Assembly (NCBI GenBank): GCA_019637695.1
Contig: JAHBVG010000009.1
Span: forward strand, 1 to 64,000
DNA from: Caldilineaceae bacterium
GTDB lineage: Bacteria; Chloroflexota; Anaerolineae; Caldilineales; Caldilineaceae
Direction: 5' to 3'
DNA length: 64,000 bases
Positions 1-7,975 of this stretch are shown one piece after another. Made by a program: the position numbers and the translations under genes. The notes under the pieces were generated by a model. That model did no database searches, had not been told where the DNA came from, and worked only from the letters and a program-made list of their open reading frames with translations. Position 1 is the first letter of the stretch, and each line of letters opens with the position of its first letter.

Positions 1-1
1 C

Positions 2-958
2 AACAACCAGATCGAGGGTGAATGGTATGGAATCCCCTACATCAACAGCGGTGGTGGTCAGTTTGCACGCCGAAGTGCATTTGAAGCCATTGGTGTTGAT
101 CCGTTGACCGATCTTGTCACCTATGATGATATCCGCGAGGCGACGCTGGCGATCTCCGATCCTGGCAGCGAGTTCTACGGGTGGGGACGCACAGTCAACC
201 GTGGCGGTGACGGCCACGGCACTGTGGTGGATATTATCCAGAACTGGGGCGGCCAAATCACCAACGCCGACATGACCGAACTGACCTTCAATTCGCCGGA
301 GACCATCGCCGCGGTGGAATGGTTGACCGAACTCTTCACCTCCGGCCAATATGCGCCATCCCTGCCCCCGGGCATTATGGCCTGGACTGACGCCAGCAAC
401 AATGAAGCCTATCTGGCTGGCAACATTGGCTACACCGCCAACGCCGCCAGCGTCTATGCCAGCGCCAAGGCGAACGAAAACCCCGTCTTTGACGATACAG
501 TGGTACTCAATGTGCCCATCGGCCCCTACGGTGAGCAGTTCATCGGCGGCGGCGGCAACGGCCAGATGCAGATCCCGCGCGGGGCGCAGAACGTGGAAGG
601 CGCCAAGGCCCTGGCGTTGTATCTGCTGGAGCCGGATGTCTTTGTGCCGATCTCGTTGGTCTCGGCGGGTCTCTTCCTGCCGGCCTATGCCCGCTACTAC
701 GAGATGGCCGAAGTGATGGCCGCCTTTGACGCCGATGACAATCTGGCTCGTATGGGCGAGCAGACCCAGGGTCAACATCCAGGTCTCTCGTGGCCGGCTG
801 GCCCCAGCCCCTACTTTGACGCCGTCAATGCCCAGTCGGTACTCAACGACATGATGGCCCAGACCATCACCCAGGGCGTCAGCGCAGCCGATGCGGTGGC
901 CCAGGCCGAAACTCGGATGCGCCAGATCGCCCAAGAGATGGGCGCAGAGCTGAACTAA
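2..958 (+). CDS. ABC sugar-binding protein, C-terminal part (5' end outside window)
   Basis: The reading frame is open from the first bases of the window to TAA at 958 and gives 318 residues of an extracellular solute-binding protein of the MalE-like family 1, which captures a sugar outside the membrane and hands it to the permease. The early segment EWYGIPYINSGGG is typical of the mid-domain of these proteins, and the C-terminal part is rich in Ala/Gly helices ending near AEMGAELN. The signal peptide and N-lobe lie upstream of the window. The next gene is a permease about 78 bases downstream, which supports the importer role. The substrate cannot be read from sequence; the downstream glucarate-dehydratase gene hints at an acid sugar or uronate-related substrate. 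Confidence 0.85.
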   Translation, partial: NNQIEGEWYGIPYINSGGGQFARRSAFEAIGVDPLTDLVTYDDIREATLAISDPGSEFYGWGRTVNRGGDGHGTVVDIIQNWGGQITNADMTELTFNSPETIAAVEWLTELFTSGQYAPSLPPGIMAWTDASNNEAYLAGNIGYTANAASVYASAKANENPVFDDTVVLNVPIGPYGEQFIGGGGNGQMQIPRGAQNVEGAKALALYLLEPDVFVPISLVSAGLFLPAYARYYEMAEVMAAFDADDNLARMGEQTQGQHPGLSWPAGPSPYFDAVNAQSVLNDMMAQTITQGVSAADAVAQAETRMRQIAQEMGAELN

Positions 959-972
959 GTCAGGCCGTTCGC

Positions 973-1007
973 CCAAGAGGACCCAATCGAGAATTGGGTC
1001 CTCTTGG
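973..1007 (+). terminator. Intergenic hairpin between binding protein and permease
   Basis: A perfect 15-bp inverted repeat (973-987 with 993-1007, 5-nt loop) sits just after the stop codon of the binding-protein gene. No T-run follows, so it is more likely an mRNA-stabilising or attenuating hairpin that lowers permease expression relative to the binding protein, as seen between malE and malF-type genes, than a full terminator. Confidence 0.6.
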
Positions 1008-1035
1008 CGTAGATTAGATGGGTCCAGGAGATATT

Positions 1036-2955
1036 ATGGCAGAGCAAGCAGCTCCTCTTACAACCAGCTACACAGCGCGACCCAAGCGCGATATTATGCG
1101 CACGATTTTTGGACGCGACTGGAAGATCGCCTTTCTCTTCATCGCGCCGATTGTGATTGTCATGACCGTGTTGATCGCCTGGCCTTTCCTCAAGGCGATC
1201 TACACCAGCATGACAATCCGCACGCTGGCGCGTGAGACTCGGTTCGTCTGGTTCGACAACTACGCGCGCCTCTACGCGGATCCCTTTTATTGGGATGCTG
1301 TGCGAGCAACGGTGATCTTCACATCAGGATCGGTCTTCTTCAAGCTGATCTTCGGTATGATTGCGGCGCTGCTGCTGCACGGACAGAAGCGATTCCGCAA
1401 CCTGCTTACGGGGCTGGTTCTGCTGCCGTGGATCATCCCTTCGGTTGTGCAGGCGCTGGCGTGGCGGTCGATCTACGATCCGCTCTTCGGCGGTTTGAAC
1501 CCGCTGTTAATGAACGCGGGGCTTATCAGCCGTCCTGTGGCCTGGCTATCCGACCCGGCGCTGGCCATGGCGAGTGTGATCGCAGTCAACGTCTGGGCGG
1601 GCATTCCCTTTTTCACTGTCAACATTTTGGCAGGGCTGAGTTCAATTGATAAAGAACTCTATGAGGCGGCGGAGATCGATGGAGCCAACGTTTGGGAAAA
1701 ATTTCTCAATATCACGCTGCCCGGTCTGCGCTATGTGATCGCCGTCGCCACATTGCTCTCGACAGTGTGGACTTTTAACGGCTTCGAGACCATCTTTCTG
1801 CTCACTGGGGGCGGGCCGGGGAATATCACCAAAGTCTACTCCATCATGGCCTACGAAAAGGCCATCAGCTCGTTGCAATTCGGGCCGGGCACGGCTGTGG
1901 CTTTTAGCCTGCTGCCGGTTCTCGTCTTCTTTATTTTACTGCTTTCGCGCTTCATGCGCCGGGATATATCGCGCGAGGATCAGGCCACCTGGCAGGATGC
2001 TGTCATCAGCGGCATTGGCTGGGTCTTCGGCATGATCGGCGTGATTGTCTCATTCCCCATTTTCTTGATTTTGCAGGGCATCAACGCCGTGATCCCTGCT
2101 GGGGCATTGGGTGGACCAAGCAGGCGGCGCGGCGCGTTGTTCGGTGGGATCGGACGCTCGATTGGGCTGACGATTTTGCTGATCTTCATCCTGTTCCCTT
2201 TTTATTGGATCCTTATCACCTCGTTCAAAGGGAATTTCCAGATCGGCGCGCGGCAAGGCATCTTCTGGCCCGATCCGTGGACAACCGAGCAGTTTAGCAG
2301 GCTCTTCTTTGAACAGCCATTCTTTCTCTGGTTCCAAAATTCGACGATTGTCAGCGTCAGCACCACGATTCTGGCGGTGGTCTTTTCCAGTCTGGGCGGA
2401 TATGCTCTGGCCCGTCTACGCTTCCGCGGGGCCGAGACCATGACCACAGCGCTGTTGATCACCTATCTGCTGCCTGGCGCGTTGATGTTTATTCCGCTCT
2501 ACGGCATTTTGGCCGAACTTGGCGTGATCAACACGCGCTGGGCGCTGATCCTGACTTACCCAACGGGGATGGTTCCTTTTGCCACCTGGCTGCTCATGGG
2601 CTATTACCGTTCCATCCCCGAGGAATTAGAGGAGGCCGCCATGGTGGACGGCGCCAATCGACTCCAATCCTTCCTGCGCATTATGTTGCCGCTGGTCACC
2701 CCTGCGCTGCTGGCGGTGACGCTCTTCTCGTTCACGGCGGCGTGGAAGGAATTTCTATTCGCCTTCGTCTTTATCAACAGCAACCGCCTGATGACGCTGC
2801 CTGTTGGCCTGGCCCAGACCATCTTCGGCGATATCTACCCCTGGGGTATGTTGATGGCGGCATCGCTGCTCATTTCTATCCCCGTGGTCATCTTCTATAT
2901 GTATGGTCAGCGCTTCATGGTCGCCGGGCTGACCGCGGGCAGTGTGAAGGGGTAG
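1036..2955 (+). CDS. Fused MalF-MalG-type ABC sugar permease
   Basis: This 639-residue membrane protein contains two complete MalFG-type permease modules in one chain. The first has the EAA loop near residue 210 (EAAEIDGANVWEKF), the second near residue 532 (EEAAMVDGANRLQSF), each followed by the usual LP turn that docks on the ATPase. An extra hydrophobic stretch around residues 320-350 and a basic linker (GGPSRRRGALFGG) join them. Normally these are two genes of about 290 residues each. ATG at 1036 is preferred over ATG at 1018 because AGGAG lies 5 bases upstream of it. The gene follows a binding protein and precedes an enolase-family dehydratase. No ATPase is encoded nearby, so a shared MsmK/UgpC-type ATPase is likely (inference). 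Confidence 0.85.
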   Translation: MAEQAAPLTTSYTARPKRDIMRTIFGRDWKIAFLFIAPIVIVMTVLIAWPFLKAIYTSMTIRTLARETRFVWFDNYARLYADPFYWDAVRATVIFTSGSVFFKLIFGMIAALLLHGQKRFRNLLTGLVLLPWIIPSVVQALAWRSIYDPLFGGLNPLLMNAGLISRPVAWLSDPALAMASVIAVNVWAGIPFFTVNILAGLSSIDKELYEAAEIDGANVWEKFLNITLPGLRYVIAVATLLSTVWTFNGFETIFLLTGGGPGNITKVYSIMAYEKAISSLQFGPGTAVAFSLLPVLVFFILLLSRFMRRDISREDQATWQDAVISGIGWVFGMIGVIVSFPIFLILQGINAVIPAGALGGPSRRRGALFGGIGRSIGLTILLIFILFPFYWILITSFKGNFQIGARQGIFWPDPWTTEQFSRLFFEQPFFLWFQNSTIVSVSTTILAVVFSSLGGYALARLRFRGAETMTTALLITYLLPGALMFIPLYGILAELGVINTRWALILTYPTGMVPFATWLLMGYYRSIPEELEEAAMVDGANRLQSFLRIMLPLVTPALLAVTLFSFTAAWKEFLFAFVFINSNRLMTLPVGLAQTIFGDIYPWGMLMAASLLISIPVVIFYMYGQRFMVAGLTAGSVKG

Positions 2956-2992
2956 GCCCGCCCGCCTTCAGGCATCTATTCGATTGACAAAC

Positions 2993-3048
2993 GAGTAATG
3001 AGTAATGAGTAAGGGAGCCTATCGCCGATTACTCATTACTCATTACTC
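2993..3048. repeat. Heptamer hairpin (GAGTAAT repeats, inverted arms)
   Basis: The permease/dehydratase spacer holds about three copies of the 7-nt unit GAGTAAT (2993-3012) and the inverted arm ATTACTC (3029-3048), separated by 16 bases. It is one of a series of heptamer-based intergenic repeats in this window. Confidence 0.7.
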
Positions 3049-3087
3049 ATTTCAGTCCTATTCACTCCACACCCAAAGGAGCTTTTC

Positions 3088-4371
3088 ATGCGCATCACCG
3101 ACATGCACATCACCCCCATCGCCATTGTCGATCCGCCCTTGCTCAACGCCGCCGGGCTGCACGCGCCTTACGCCCTGCGCATTGTGGTGGAACTTGTCAG
3201 CGAGGACAACATCTACGGGCTGAGCGAGGTCCCCGGCCATTATGACACGCTGGCAGCGTTAGAAGCGGCGCGCGCGGTGGTGATCGGCAGCGATCCCTTT
3301 AACTTTAACGGGCTGCAACTGCGCCTGACCGAGCGCTTCGGCACAGTGGATGAGGCGCGCGGCAGCGCCCCGTGGGATCAGCGGAAGCTCGTCCACGTAC
3401 TCAGCGCGCTCGACGTGGCCTGTCTCGATCTGACCGGCAAGGCGATTGGCCGTCCTGTGGTGGATTTGTTAGGCGGCAAGGTGCGCGACCGTGTGGATTT
3501 CTCGGCCTATCTCTTCTACAAATACGAAGGCGCAGGCGGAGAACTCGGCTTCGACACAGATCCCAGCGCCACAGGATGGGCGGCGGCGCGGCAGAAGGCA
3601 GCGCTCGATCCGCAAGGCGTGGTGGCGCAGGCTCAGGCCATGTGCAACGAGTTCGGCTTCAAGTCGATCAAGCTCAAGGGCGGCGCAATGGAGCCACAGA
3701 TCGAAGTTGATTCCATGCTGGCGCTGGCCGAGGCGTTTGGACCGGGGACGCCTCTGCGCCTTGATCCCAACGCGATTTGGAAGTTAGAAACGGCCATCGA
3801 ATGTGGCAAGCAGTTGGAAGGCGTACTCGAATACTACGAAGATCCCGTGCGCGGGCAGGAGGCCATGGGCCAACTGCGCAAAGCTGTGAACATTCCACTG
3901 GCAACGAATATGTGTACCACCTCGTTCGAGGATCTGCCCGGCAGCGTGCGTCACCACTCTGAGGACATTATCCTCAGCGACCACCACTTCTGGGGCGGTC
4001 TGCGCGCATCAATGGATCTGGCCCGCTTCTGCCGCGTCTTTGGGCGGGGCATGTCCATGCACTCTAATAGCCACGTCGGCATCTCCCTGGCGGCGATGGT
4101 CCACCTGGCGGCGGCAGTGCCCAACCTCACTTATGCCTGCGATACCCACTATCCCTGGCAGAGCGACGAAGTGATCACCCAGGGCCGCTTCCACTTCGAG
4201 GACGGCGCCATTGAAGTCTCCAATGAACCCGGTCTGGGCATCGAACTGGATCGGGCGGCGCTGGCGAAATTACACGAACAGTACAAGACCTGTGGCCTTA
4301 CCTACCGCAACGACGAGATCGAAATGCAGAAGGTGGAGCCTGGATGGAAGTTTATGTCCACGCGGTGGTGA
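3088..4371 (+). CDS. gudD: Glucarate dehydratase family protein (enolase superfamily)
   Basis: The 427-residue product matches the glucarate dehydratase subgroup of the enolase superfamily along its whole length. The KxK general base is at K195/K197 (IKLKGG), metal ligands are D226 and N228 (RLDPNAIW) and E251 (YYEDPV), and the His/Asp dyad is H325 (MHSNSHVGIS) and D298 (ILSDHHFWGG). Such enzymes dehydrate D-glucarate or a related aldarate to 5-keto-4-deoxyglucarate, a cytosolic step of uronic acid breakdown. ATG at 3088 has a strong AAAGGAG ribosome site. It is the last gene after the importer, and a terminator hairpin follows at 4398. Some members act on other acid sugars, so the exact substrate is open. 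Confidence 0.88.
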   Translation: MRITDMHITPIAIVDPPLLNAAGLHAPYALRIVVELVSEDNIYGLSEVPGHYDTLAALEAARAVVIGSDPFNFNGLQLRLTERFGTVDEARGSAPWDQRKLVHVLSALDVACLDLTGKAIGRPVVDLLGGKVRDRVDFSAYLFYKYEGAGGELGFDTDPSATGWAAARQKAALDPQGVVAQAQAMCNEFGFKSIKLKGGAMEPQIEVDSMLALAEAFGPGTPLRLDPNAIWKLETAIECGKQLEGVLEYYEDPVRGQEAMGQLRKAVNIPLATNMCTTSFEDLPGSVRHHSEDIILSDHHFWGGLRASMDLARFCRVFGRGMSMHSNSHVGISLAAMVHLAAAVPNLTYACDTHYPWQSDEVITQGRFHFEDGAIEVSNEPGLGIELDRAALAKLHEQYKTCGLTYRNDEIEMQKVEPGWKFMSTRW

Positions 4372-4397
4372 TTGGGGATTGAGTGGGCTGAAGGACG

Positions 4398-4424
4398 AAG
4401 GCGGAGCCATGCAGGCTCCGCCTT
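4398..4424 (+). terminator. Terminator-like hairpin after gudD
   Basis: A perfect 11-bp stem (4398-4408 with 4414-4424) with a 5-base loop ends in CTTTG shortly after the gudD stop codon. The T-run is short, so termination strength is uncertain. Confidence 0.55.
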
Positions 4425-4507
4425 TGCGATTGGAGGGTTAAGGCTGGTTGTAGCCAATGATGCAGAATAAGCAGATGTAGAACCAGCATTCCTTTCTAAA
4501 AGCCATA

Positions 4508-4553
4508 TTGACAATGACGGTGTAGATTCACGTATAGTTGTGTTAACGTTAAC
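4508..4553 (+). promoter_or_regulatory. LacI-gene promoter and palindromic operator
   Basis: TTGACA at 4508-4513 and TATAGT at 4533-4538 (19-bp spacer) form a likely sigma-70 promoter. The 12-bp palindrome GTTAACGTTAAC at 4542-4553, with the central CG usual for LacI/GalR operators, overlaps the expected transcription start. It probably serves autorepression of the adjoining LacI gene, which is itself broken. Confidence 0.6.
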
Positions 4554-4609
4554 GGAAATACGCGACAGCCATCCCCACTGCTGTCTGACTGCCCCAAAAC
4601 TACCGAAAT

Positions 4610-5461
4610 ATGCGTAGACAAGTTACGTTACAGGATGTCGCCAGCGCGGCTGGTGTTTCGATTCAGACTGTATCGCGGGTGATCAACAACAAGCCCGATG
4701 TGGCCGAAGCCACGCGCCTGCATATCCATCAGGCGATTCGGGAAGTAGGGTATCGTCCGAACCGGCTGGCGCGCAGTCTGGTATCTCAGCGCAGCCATAC
4801 GATTGGCATCATCAGCCTGATGCTCAACGATCTTTTCCGCGCCGAGTTGGTCACCGCGATTGCGCAACAAGCGCGTGCGCGTGGCTATGCGTGTCTGCTT
4901 GCGTTCAGTCAGGAAGATCTGGACGATCTGCAACTCCTCATCGACCAGATGATGGAACGGCAAGTCGATGGGATGCTCCTGCTCACGGGGAAGATCCTTT
5001 CCACAGCACTGGCTCCCTTTACAGTCCCTTCCATCTCCATGGCCTATCCGATCCAGGATGAAAATGTGATCAACGTGGATGTGGACAACATCGACGGCGC
5101 GTATCAAGCTGTCAGCCATCTGACGAAGTTGGGCCATCGATCCGTCGGCTTTATCACCGGTCCACAGGATTGGACGCCCACGTTAGATCGAATCGAGGAC
5201 GCACGCCGGGCGTTGGCCGAAATAGGTCAGCCTCTGGATGATGCCTGTATGGTTGAGTCTCAAACGTGGATGTTGGATGCAGGCTATGCCGCCGCCCAAA
5301 CGCTGTTATCTCGCCAACAGGCGCTCACCGCTCTCTTTTGCCACAACGATTGTCTGGCCGTGGGCGCATATCGTGCGCTTGCGGAACGGGGCCTGCGGGT
5401 CCCCGCGGATGCTTCGGTGATCGGCTATAACGAGCGCTCTTTATCCTCGTCCTCTCGATGA
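4610..5461 (+). pseudogene. LacI-family repressor, C-terminally truncated
   Basis: The reading frame starts at ATG 4610 with a textbook LacI DNA-binding helix-turn-helix (DVASAAGVSIQTVSRVINN) and hinge (YRPNRLARSL), followed by a periplasmic-binding-protein-like effector domain. The homology stops at VIGYNER near 5437, where a full repressor would continue for about 60 more residues (the last C-lobe strands and helices). The last six residues come from reading into a permease fragment in another frame. The product would lack part of the effector and dimer interface, so it is probably not functional. No clear ribosome site precedes the ATG. The operator at 4542-4553 fits self-regulation before decay. 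Confidence 0.8.
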
Positions 5462-5952
5462 TGATGGTGCCGCGCATGGTGACGGTGATCCCCACCTTTA
5501 TCCTTTTCGCGCGGTTGGGGTTGACCAACACCTACTGGCCGTGGATCTTGTGGGGCATTGCCGGTAGTTCGTTCCATATCTTCCTCTTCCGGCAGTTCTT
5601 CGCCGCCATCCCCAAGGATCTGGAGGACGCCGCCGAGGTGGATGGGGCCAGTCGCTTCCGCATCTTCTGGCAGATCTTCCTGCCCCTTTCCGGGCCGGTC
5701 TTTGCCACCTCGGCCATCTTCCACTTTCAGTGGGTGTGGGGCGATTGGTTCACGCCGAAGATCTTCCTCAGCCAGAACAACACGACGCTGGGCGTCTTCC
5801 TTTCCAGCGCCTACAAAGATCCGCAGGGGTACGCCTTGTAGCCGCTCTCCATGGCCGCGATTCTCTTCTACCTGCTGCCCATGTTGATCATCTTCTTGAT
5901 CGGTCAACGCTATCTTGTGCAGGGGATCGCCACCAGCGGCATCAAAGGCTAA
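5434..5952 (+). pseudogene. MalG-type permease fragment with in-frame stop
   Basis: In frame 1 from about 5434 the translation reads as the C-terminal half of a MalG-type permease: a membrane helix (ALFILVLSMMMVPRMVTVIP), the EAA loop (LEDAAEVDGASRFRIFW) and the terminal helix ending GIATSGIKG at TAA 5950-5952. A TAG at 5839-5841 interrupts the frame, and the N-terminal half is missing because the sequence is joined directly to the truncated LacI gene. It is a remnant of a separate sugar importer. The abrupt junction could be a deletion or an assembly join. Confidence 0.8.
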
Positions 5953-6021
5953 ATTCAGCATAACAGAAAAGCCGAACAGTTTCTGTTCGACTTCGCATCT
6001 CTACCTCACACTCATACAACC

Positions 6022-6146
6022 GCCTAACGGCCAAGCTCACCTGCTGCCCATGCCCAGCAGCACGAGACTTAAAACCTGCACGAAAATATGAAAAACGGCG
6101 ACGTCCTCTCCCGCTAAAAGCGGTCAGGTGCAGCGCTTTGTTGGCC
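6022..6146 (-). other. Candidate integron attC-like site, 3' of GNAT cassette
   Basis: GCCTAAC at 6022-6028 matches the attC R'' box RYYYAAC, and GTTGGCC at 6140-6146 resembles the R' box GTTRRRY. Between them CACCTG (6038-6043) pairs with CAGGTG (6125-6130), giving nested imperfect stems around a larger central region. The site lies at the 3' end of a minus-strand acetyltransferase gene, as expected for a gene cassette. Confidence 0.5.
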
Positions 6147-6204
6147 GACCTCACCCGACGTTCACTGCAACCATTTGATCAAACTCCGGGGACCCTTAAT
6201 ATGG

Positions 6205-6675
6205 CTACCATGTTTCACCCAGCGATCGTTCAAAAAGCGCCATACGCGGGTAATCCGGGATAGTAATATGGCGGGTTTGTCTAAATCCGTGGTTCAAGAA
6301 GAACTGACGGATGGGTTCATCTCCCACCAGTTCCCGCGCCCACAGATGACTCGCGCCTAAAGCAGCAGCATCGCGCAGAAGTTGGGTAAATAGCTTTTCT
6401 CCAACCTCTCCCGCCAAACGGTCAGGGCTACATACGACGTAAATTCGCAGGGAGTGTACGGTCTCTCCCTGCTGCTCGAGACAACCGTATCCCAGAACAT
6501 TCGTATCGCTCATATCGTAGGCGATATAGTGCCGACGGACTGCCTGGGACTCCTCGAAGGCTTTTCTGGCGGCCAACCAGTCGGCATTCTCGCGTGGAGC
6601 GAAGGGCACAGCCTGATTGGCCAGGTCGAGGAGCAGGTCGAAGTCGCTCAGGTCAAAGGGACGTAGTGCAATCAT
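6205..6675 (-). CDS. GNAT-family N-acetyltransferase
   Basis: The 156-residue protein has the GNAT layout: an N-terminal RPFDLSDFDLLLDL strand-helix, a central beta-strand pair (NVLGYGCLEQ / HSLRIYVVCSPDRLAGEVG) forming the acetyl-CoA pocket, an ALGASHLWAREL strand and a terminal motif IRQFFLNHGFRQTRH. It would transfer an acetyl group from acetyl-CoA to an unknown amine in the cytosol. Its length is normal for the family. It sits in a run of small minus-strand genes separated by attC-like sites, and acetyltransferases are among the commonest integron cassette cargos. The substrate cannot be predicted. Confidence 0.8.
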   Translation of the reverse strand: MIALRPFDLSDFDLLLDLANQAVPFAPRENADWLAARKAFEESQAVRRHYIAYDMSDTNVLGYGCLEQQGETVHSLRIYVVCSPDRLAGEVGEKLFTQLLRDAAALGASHLWARELVGDEPIRQFFLNHGFRQTRHITIPDYPRMALFERSLGETW

Positions 6676-6710
6676 CAGCCAACATCTCCAGTAGAGCCGC
6701 GGTTGTTGCC

Positions 6711-6771
6711 GGCCAACAACCGGTTGCAGCGGATGGCGCTGCGCGCCATCCGCTGCAACCGGTTGTTAACC
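6711..6771 (-). repeat. Perfect 25-bp hairpin between cassettes (attC-like or REP-like)
   Basis: Positions 6715-6739 and 6743-6767 are perfect reverse complements, leaving a 3-nt loop. The outer ends read CCAAC and GTTAACC, close to attC R boxes, and a further GTTGTTGCC half-site lies at 6702-6710. The stem has no bulged bases and a tiny loop, unlike a classical attC, so it may be a REP-like element. The stop codon of the following gene lies in the right arm. Confidence 0.6.
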
Positions 6772-7326
6772 ACGCACACGCCGGTAGTGCATGGTGACCG
6801 CGCCGTTGCGGAGCGGTTTTGCCGAGACCAGCTCGAGCCGTCGCGTGCTGTGCAGCCCGCTTTGGTAAAGGGTCGGGCCGTGGCCGGCAATTCTAGGGTG
6901 GACGAGAAACTTGTACTCGTCGATGAGATCCAGCCGATCCAGTTCAGCCGCGAGCTTGCCGCTACCGAGGAGTACGCCGGCCGAGGTCGCGTCCTTCAGC
7001 TTTTGCACACCCGTGCGCAGGTCGTCGGCGATGTGGTAGCTGTTGGTCCACGGGAAGTCTTTTCGCGTCGACGACACCACGTACTTCGGCTTGGCCTCTA
7101 GCTTGACCGCCCACTCGCGAATCGCCGGGGGCGCCTCCACGTCGCCGCGGGCGACCGCCGGCCAGTAGCTTTCCATCATCTCGTAGGTCACACGACCCCA
7201 CAGCATCGCCCCTCCCTCGTCCATGAGGCGAGTGAAGAACGCGTGTGTCTCGTCGTCGGCGATTCCCTCCCGGTGGTCGACGCAGCCATCGAGGGTAACG
7301 TTGATGCTGAAGGTCAAAAGTCCCAT
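6766..7326 (-). CDS. RibD/dihydrofolate-reductase-like family protein
   Basis: Starting at ATG 7326 (MGLLTFSINVTLDGCVDH) the 186-residue product matches the RibD C-terminal/DHFR-like fold found in many small bacterial proteins: a first strand with SxNVTLDG, LWGRVTYEMMESYW, VVSSTRKDFPW, the nucleotide-binding GVLLGSGKLAAEL, and the terminal KPLRNGAVTMHYRR. It is presumably an NADPH-dependent reductase of unknown substrate. The frame is open to 7404, but the extra 26 residues are encoded partly by an IS terminal repeat, so the inner ATG is taken. It is a cassette-like gene between two repeat sites in a minus-strand array. Confidence 0.8.
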   Translation of the reverse strand: MGLLTFSINVTLDGCVDHREGIADDETHAFFTRLMDEGGAMLWGRVTYEMMESYWPAVARGDVEAPPAIREWAVKLEAKPKYVVSSTRKDFPWTNSYHIADDLRTGVQKLKDATSAGVLLGSGKLAAELDRLDLIDEYKFLVHPRIAGHGPTLYQSGLHSTRRLELVSAKPLRNGAVTMHYRRVRG

Positions 7327-7361
7327 GGCGGGGAGTACCTCGTAGCGGCTAATGCTGAGTT

Positions 7362-7621
7362 TGAAGTGGACCCCATTGTCAAGACAGTAGAGGTTTACTT
7401 GCACGACTATCTTTCACCAAGACACGCTTTTCAAGGGTTGAGCCAGTACTTTGATTTCTACAACCATCGCCGTCCCCTTCAATCCCTGGACTACTTGACA
7501 CCGGCTGCCCTCTACTCGGGCTAGTTCTCATTCATTCAACCTTCAAAAAGCCTCATTAAGGAAAGGAGTTCGGGACTTATCTTTTACCTCCATCACTGTC
7601 TTGACAATGGGGTCCACTTCA
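7362..7621. mobile_element. 260-bp IS3-family remnant / MITE-like element
   Basis: Perfect 27-bp terminal inverted repeats occupy 7362-7388 and 7595-7621, beginning TGAAGTGGACCCC as is usual for IS3-family ends. Between them lies only the last part of a transposase on the plus strand. The element is therefore an internally deleted IS3 derivative of MITE size. It sits in the cassette array, reaching into the 3' end of the DUF1801 gene and the spacer before the RibD-like gene. I see no clear target-site duplication. Confidence 0.8.
7390..7524 (+). pseudogene. IS3-family transposase (OrfB), C-terminal fragment
   Basis: The frame ending at TAG 7522-7524 encodes the end of an IS3-type integrase-core transposase: VYLHDYLSPRHAFQGLSQYF, then FYNHRRPLQSLDYLTPAALY, which is the conserved tail of this family. 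About 85-90% of the gene, including the DDE residues, is missing, so the fragment cannot be active by itself. Confidence 0.85.
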
Positions 7622-7878
7622 TTCATTCCTGTTGTGTTTGCACTAACACCGATCTGATAGAACTCTCTGGTTCTTCCATCGGCATACTTCGTGGTCTGCA
7701 CTCCATAACCGATATTCGGGTTAGAAACCATCCGTCCGCTCTCGTCTCGGCCATCAAGAAACCACAATTTGCAGTCCGGCATCATTCCCAAAATGATGTC
7801 GTGAAGTTCCTGCATGTCACTTCGTTTTGGCTCTGGCTGAGCTACGATATAGTTCTTGATGAGGTCTTGTACGTTCAT
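7543..7878 (-). CDS. DUF1801-type small protein with IS-altered C-terminus
   Basis: ATG at 7878 is preceded by a strong AAAGGAG. The product begins MNVQDLIKNYIVAQPEPK and contains LHDIILGMMPDCKLWFLDGRD and the NIGYGVQ segment characteristic of DUF1801, a small fold of unknown biochemical role. The last 24 or so residues, from VDPIVKTVMEV onward, are read through the terminal repeat of the IS3 remnant, so the native C-terminus has been replaced. The frame is open further upstream to 8016, but nothing there resembles the family. It lies directly downstream of the VOC gene, 97 bases away. Confidence 0.7.
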   Translation of the reverse strand: MNVQDLIKNYIVAQPEPKRSDMQELHDIILGMMPDCKLWFLDGRDESGRMVSNPNIGYGVQTTKYADGRTREFYQIGVSANTTGMNEVDPIVKTVMEVKDKSRTPFLNEAF

Positions 7879-7975
7879 ATGAAACTCCTTTCCTTGGTCA
7901 CACCCTCGCTGCAGATTCAAGTGATTCGAACGAGGCAGCGCACGCTCCCGATCGACCGAGAGGTCGGTGCCTTGT

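Noticed and set aside
7905-7950. tRNA-like T-arm (GATTCGAAC)
   Set aside because: No acceptor or anticodon stem could be built around it; it lies between two small genes of the cassette series.
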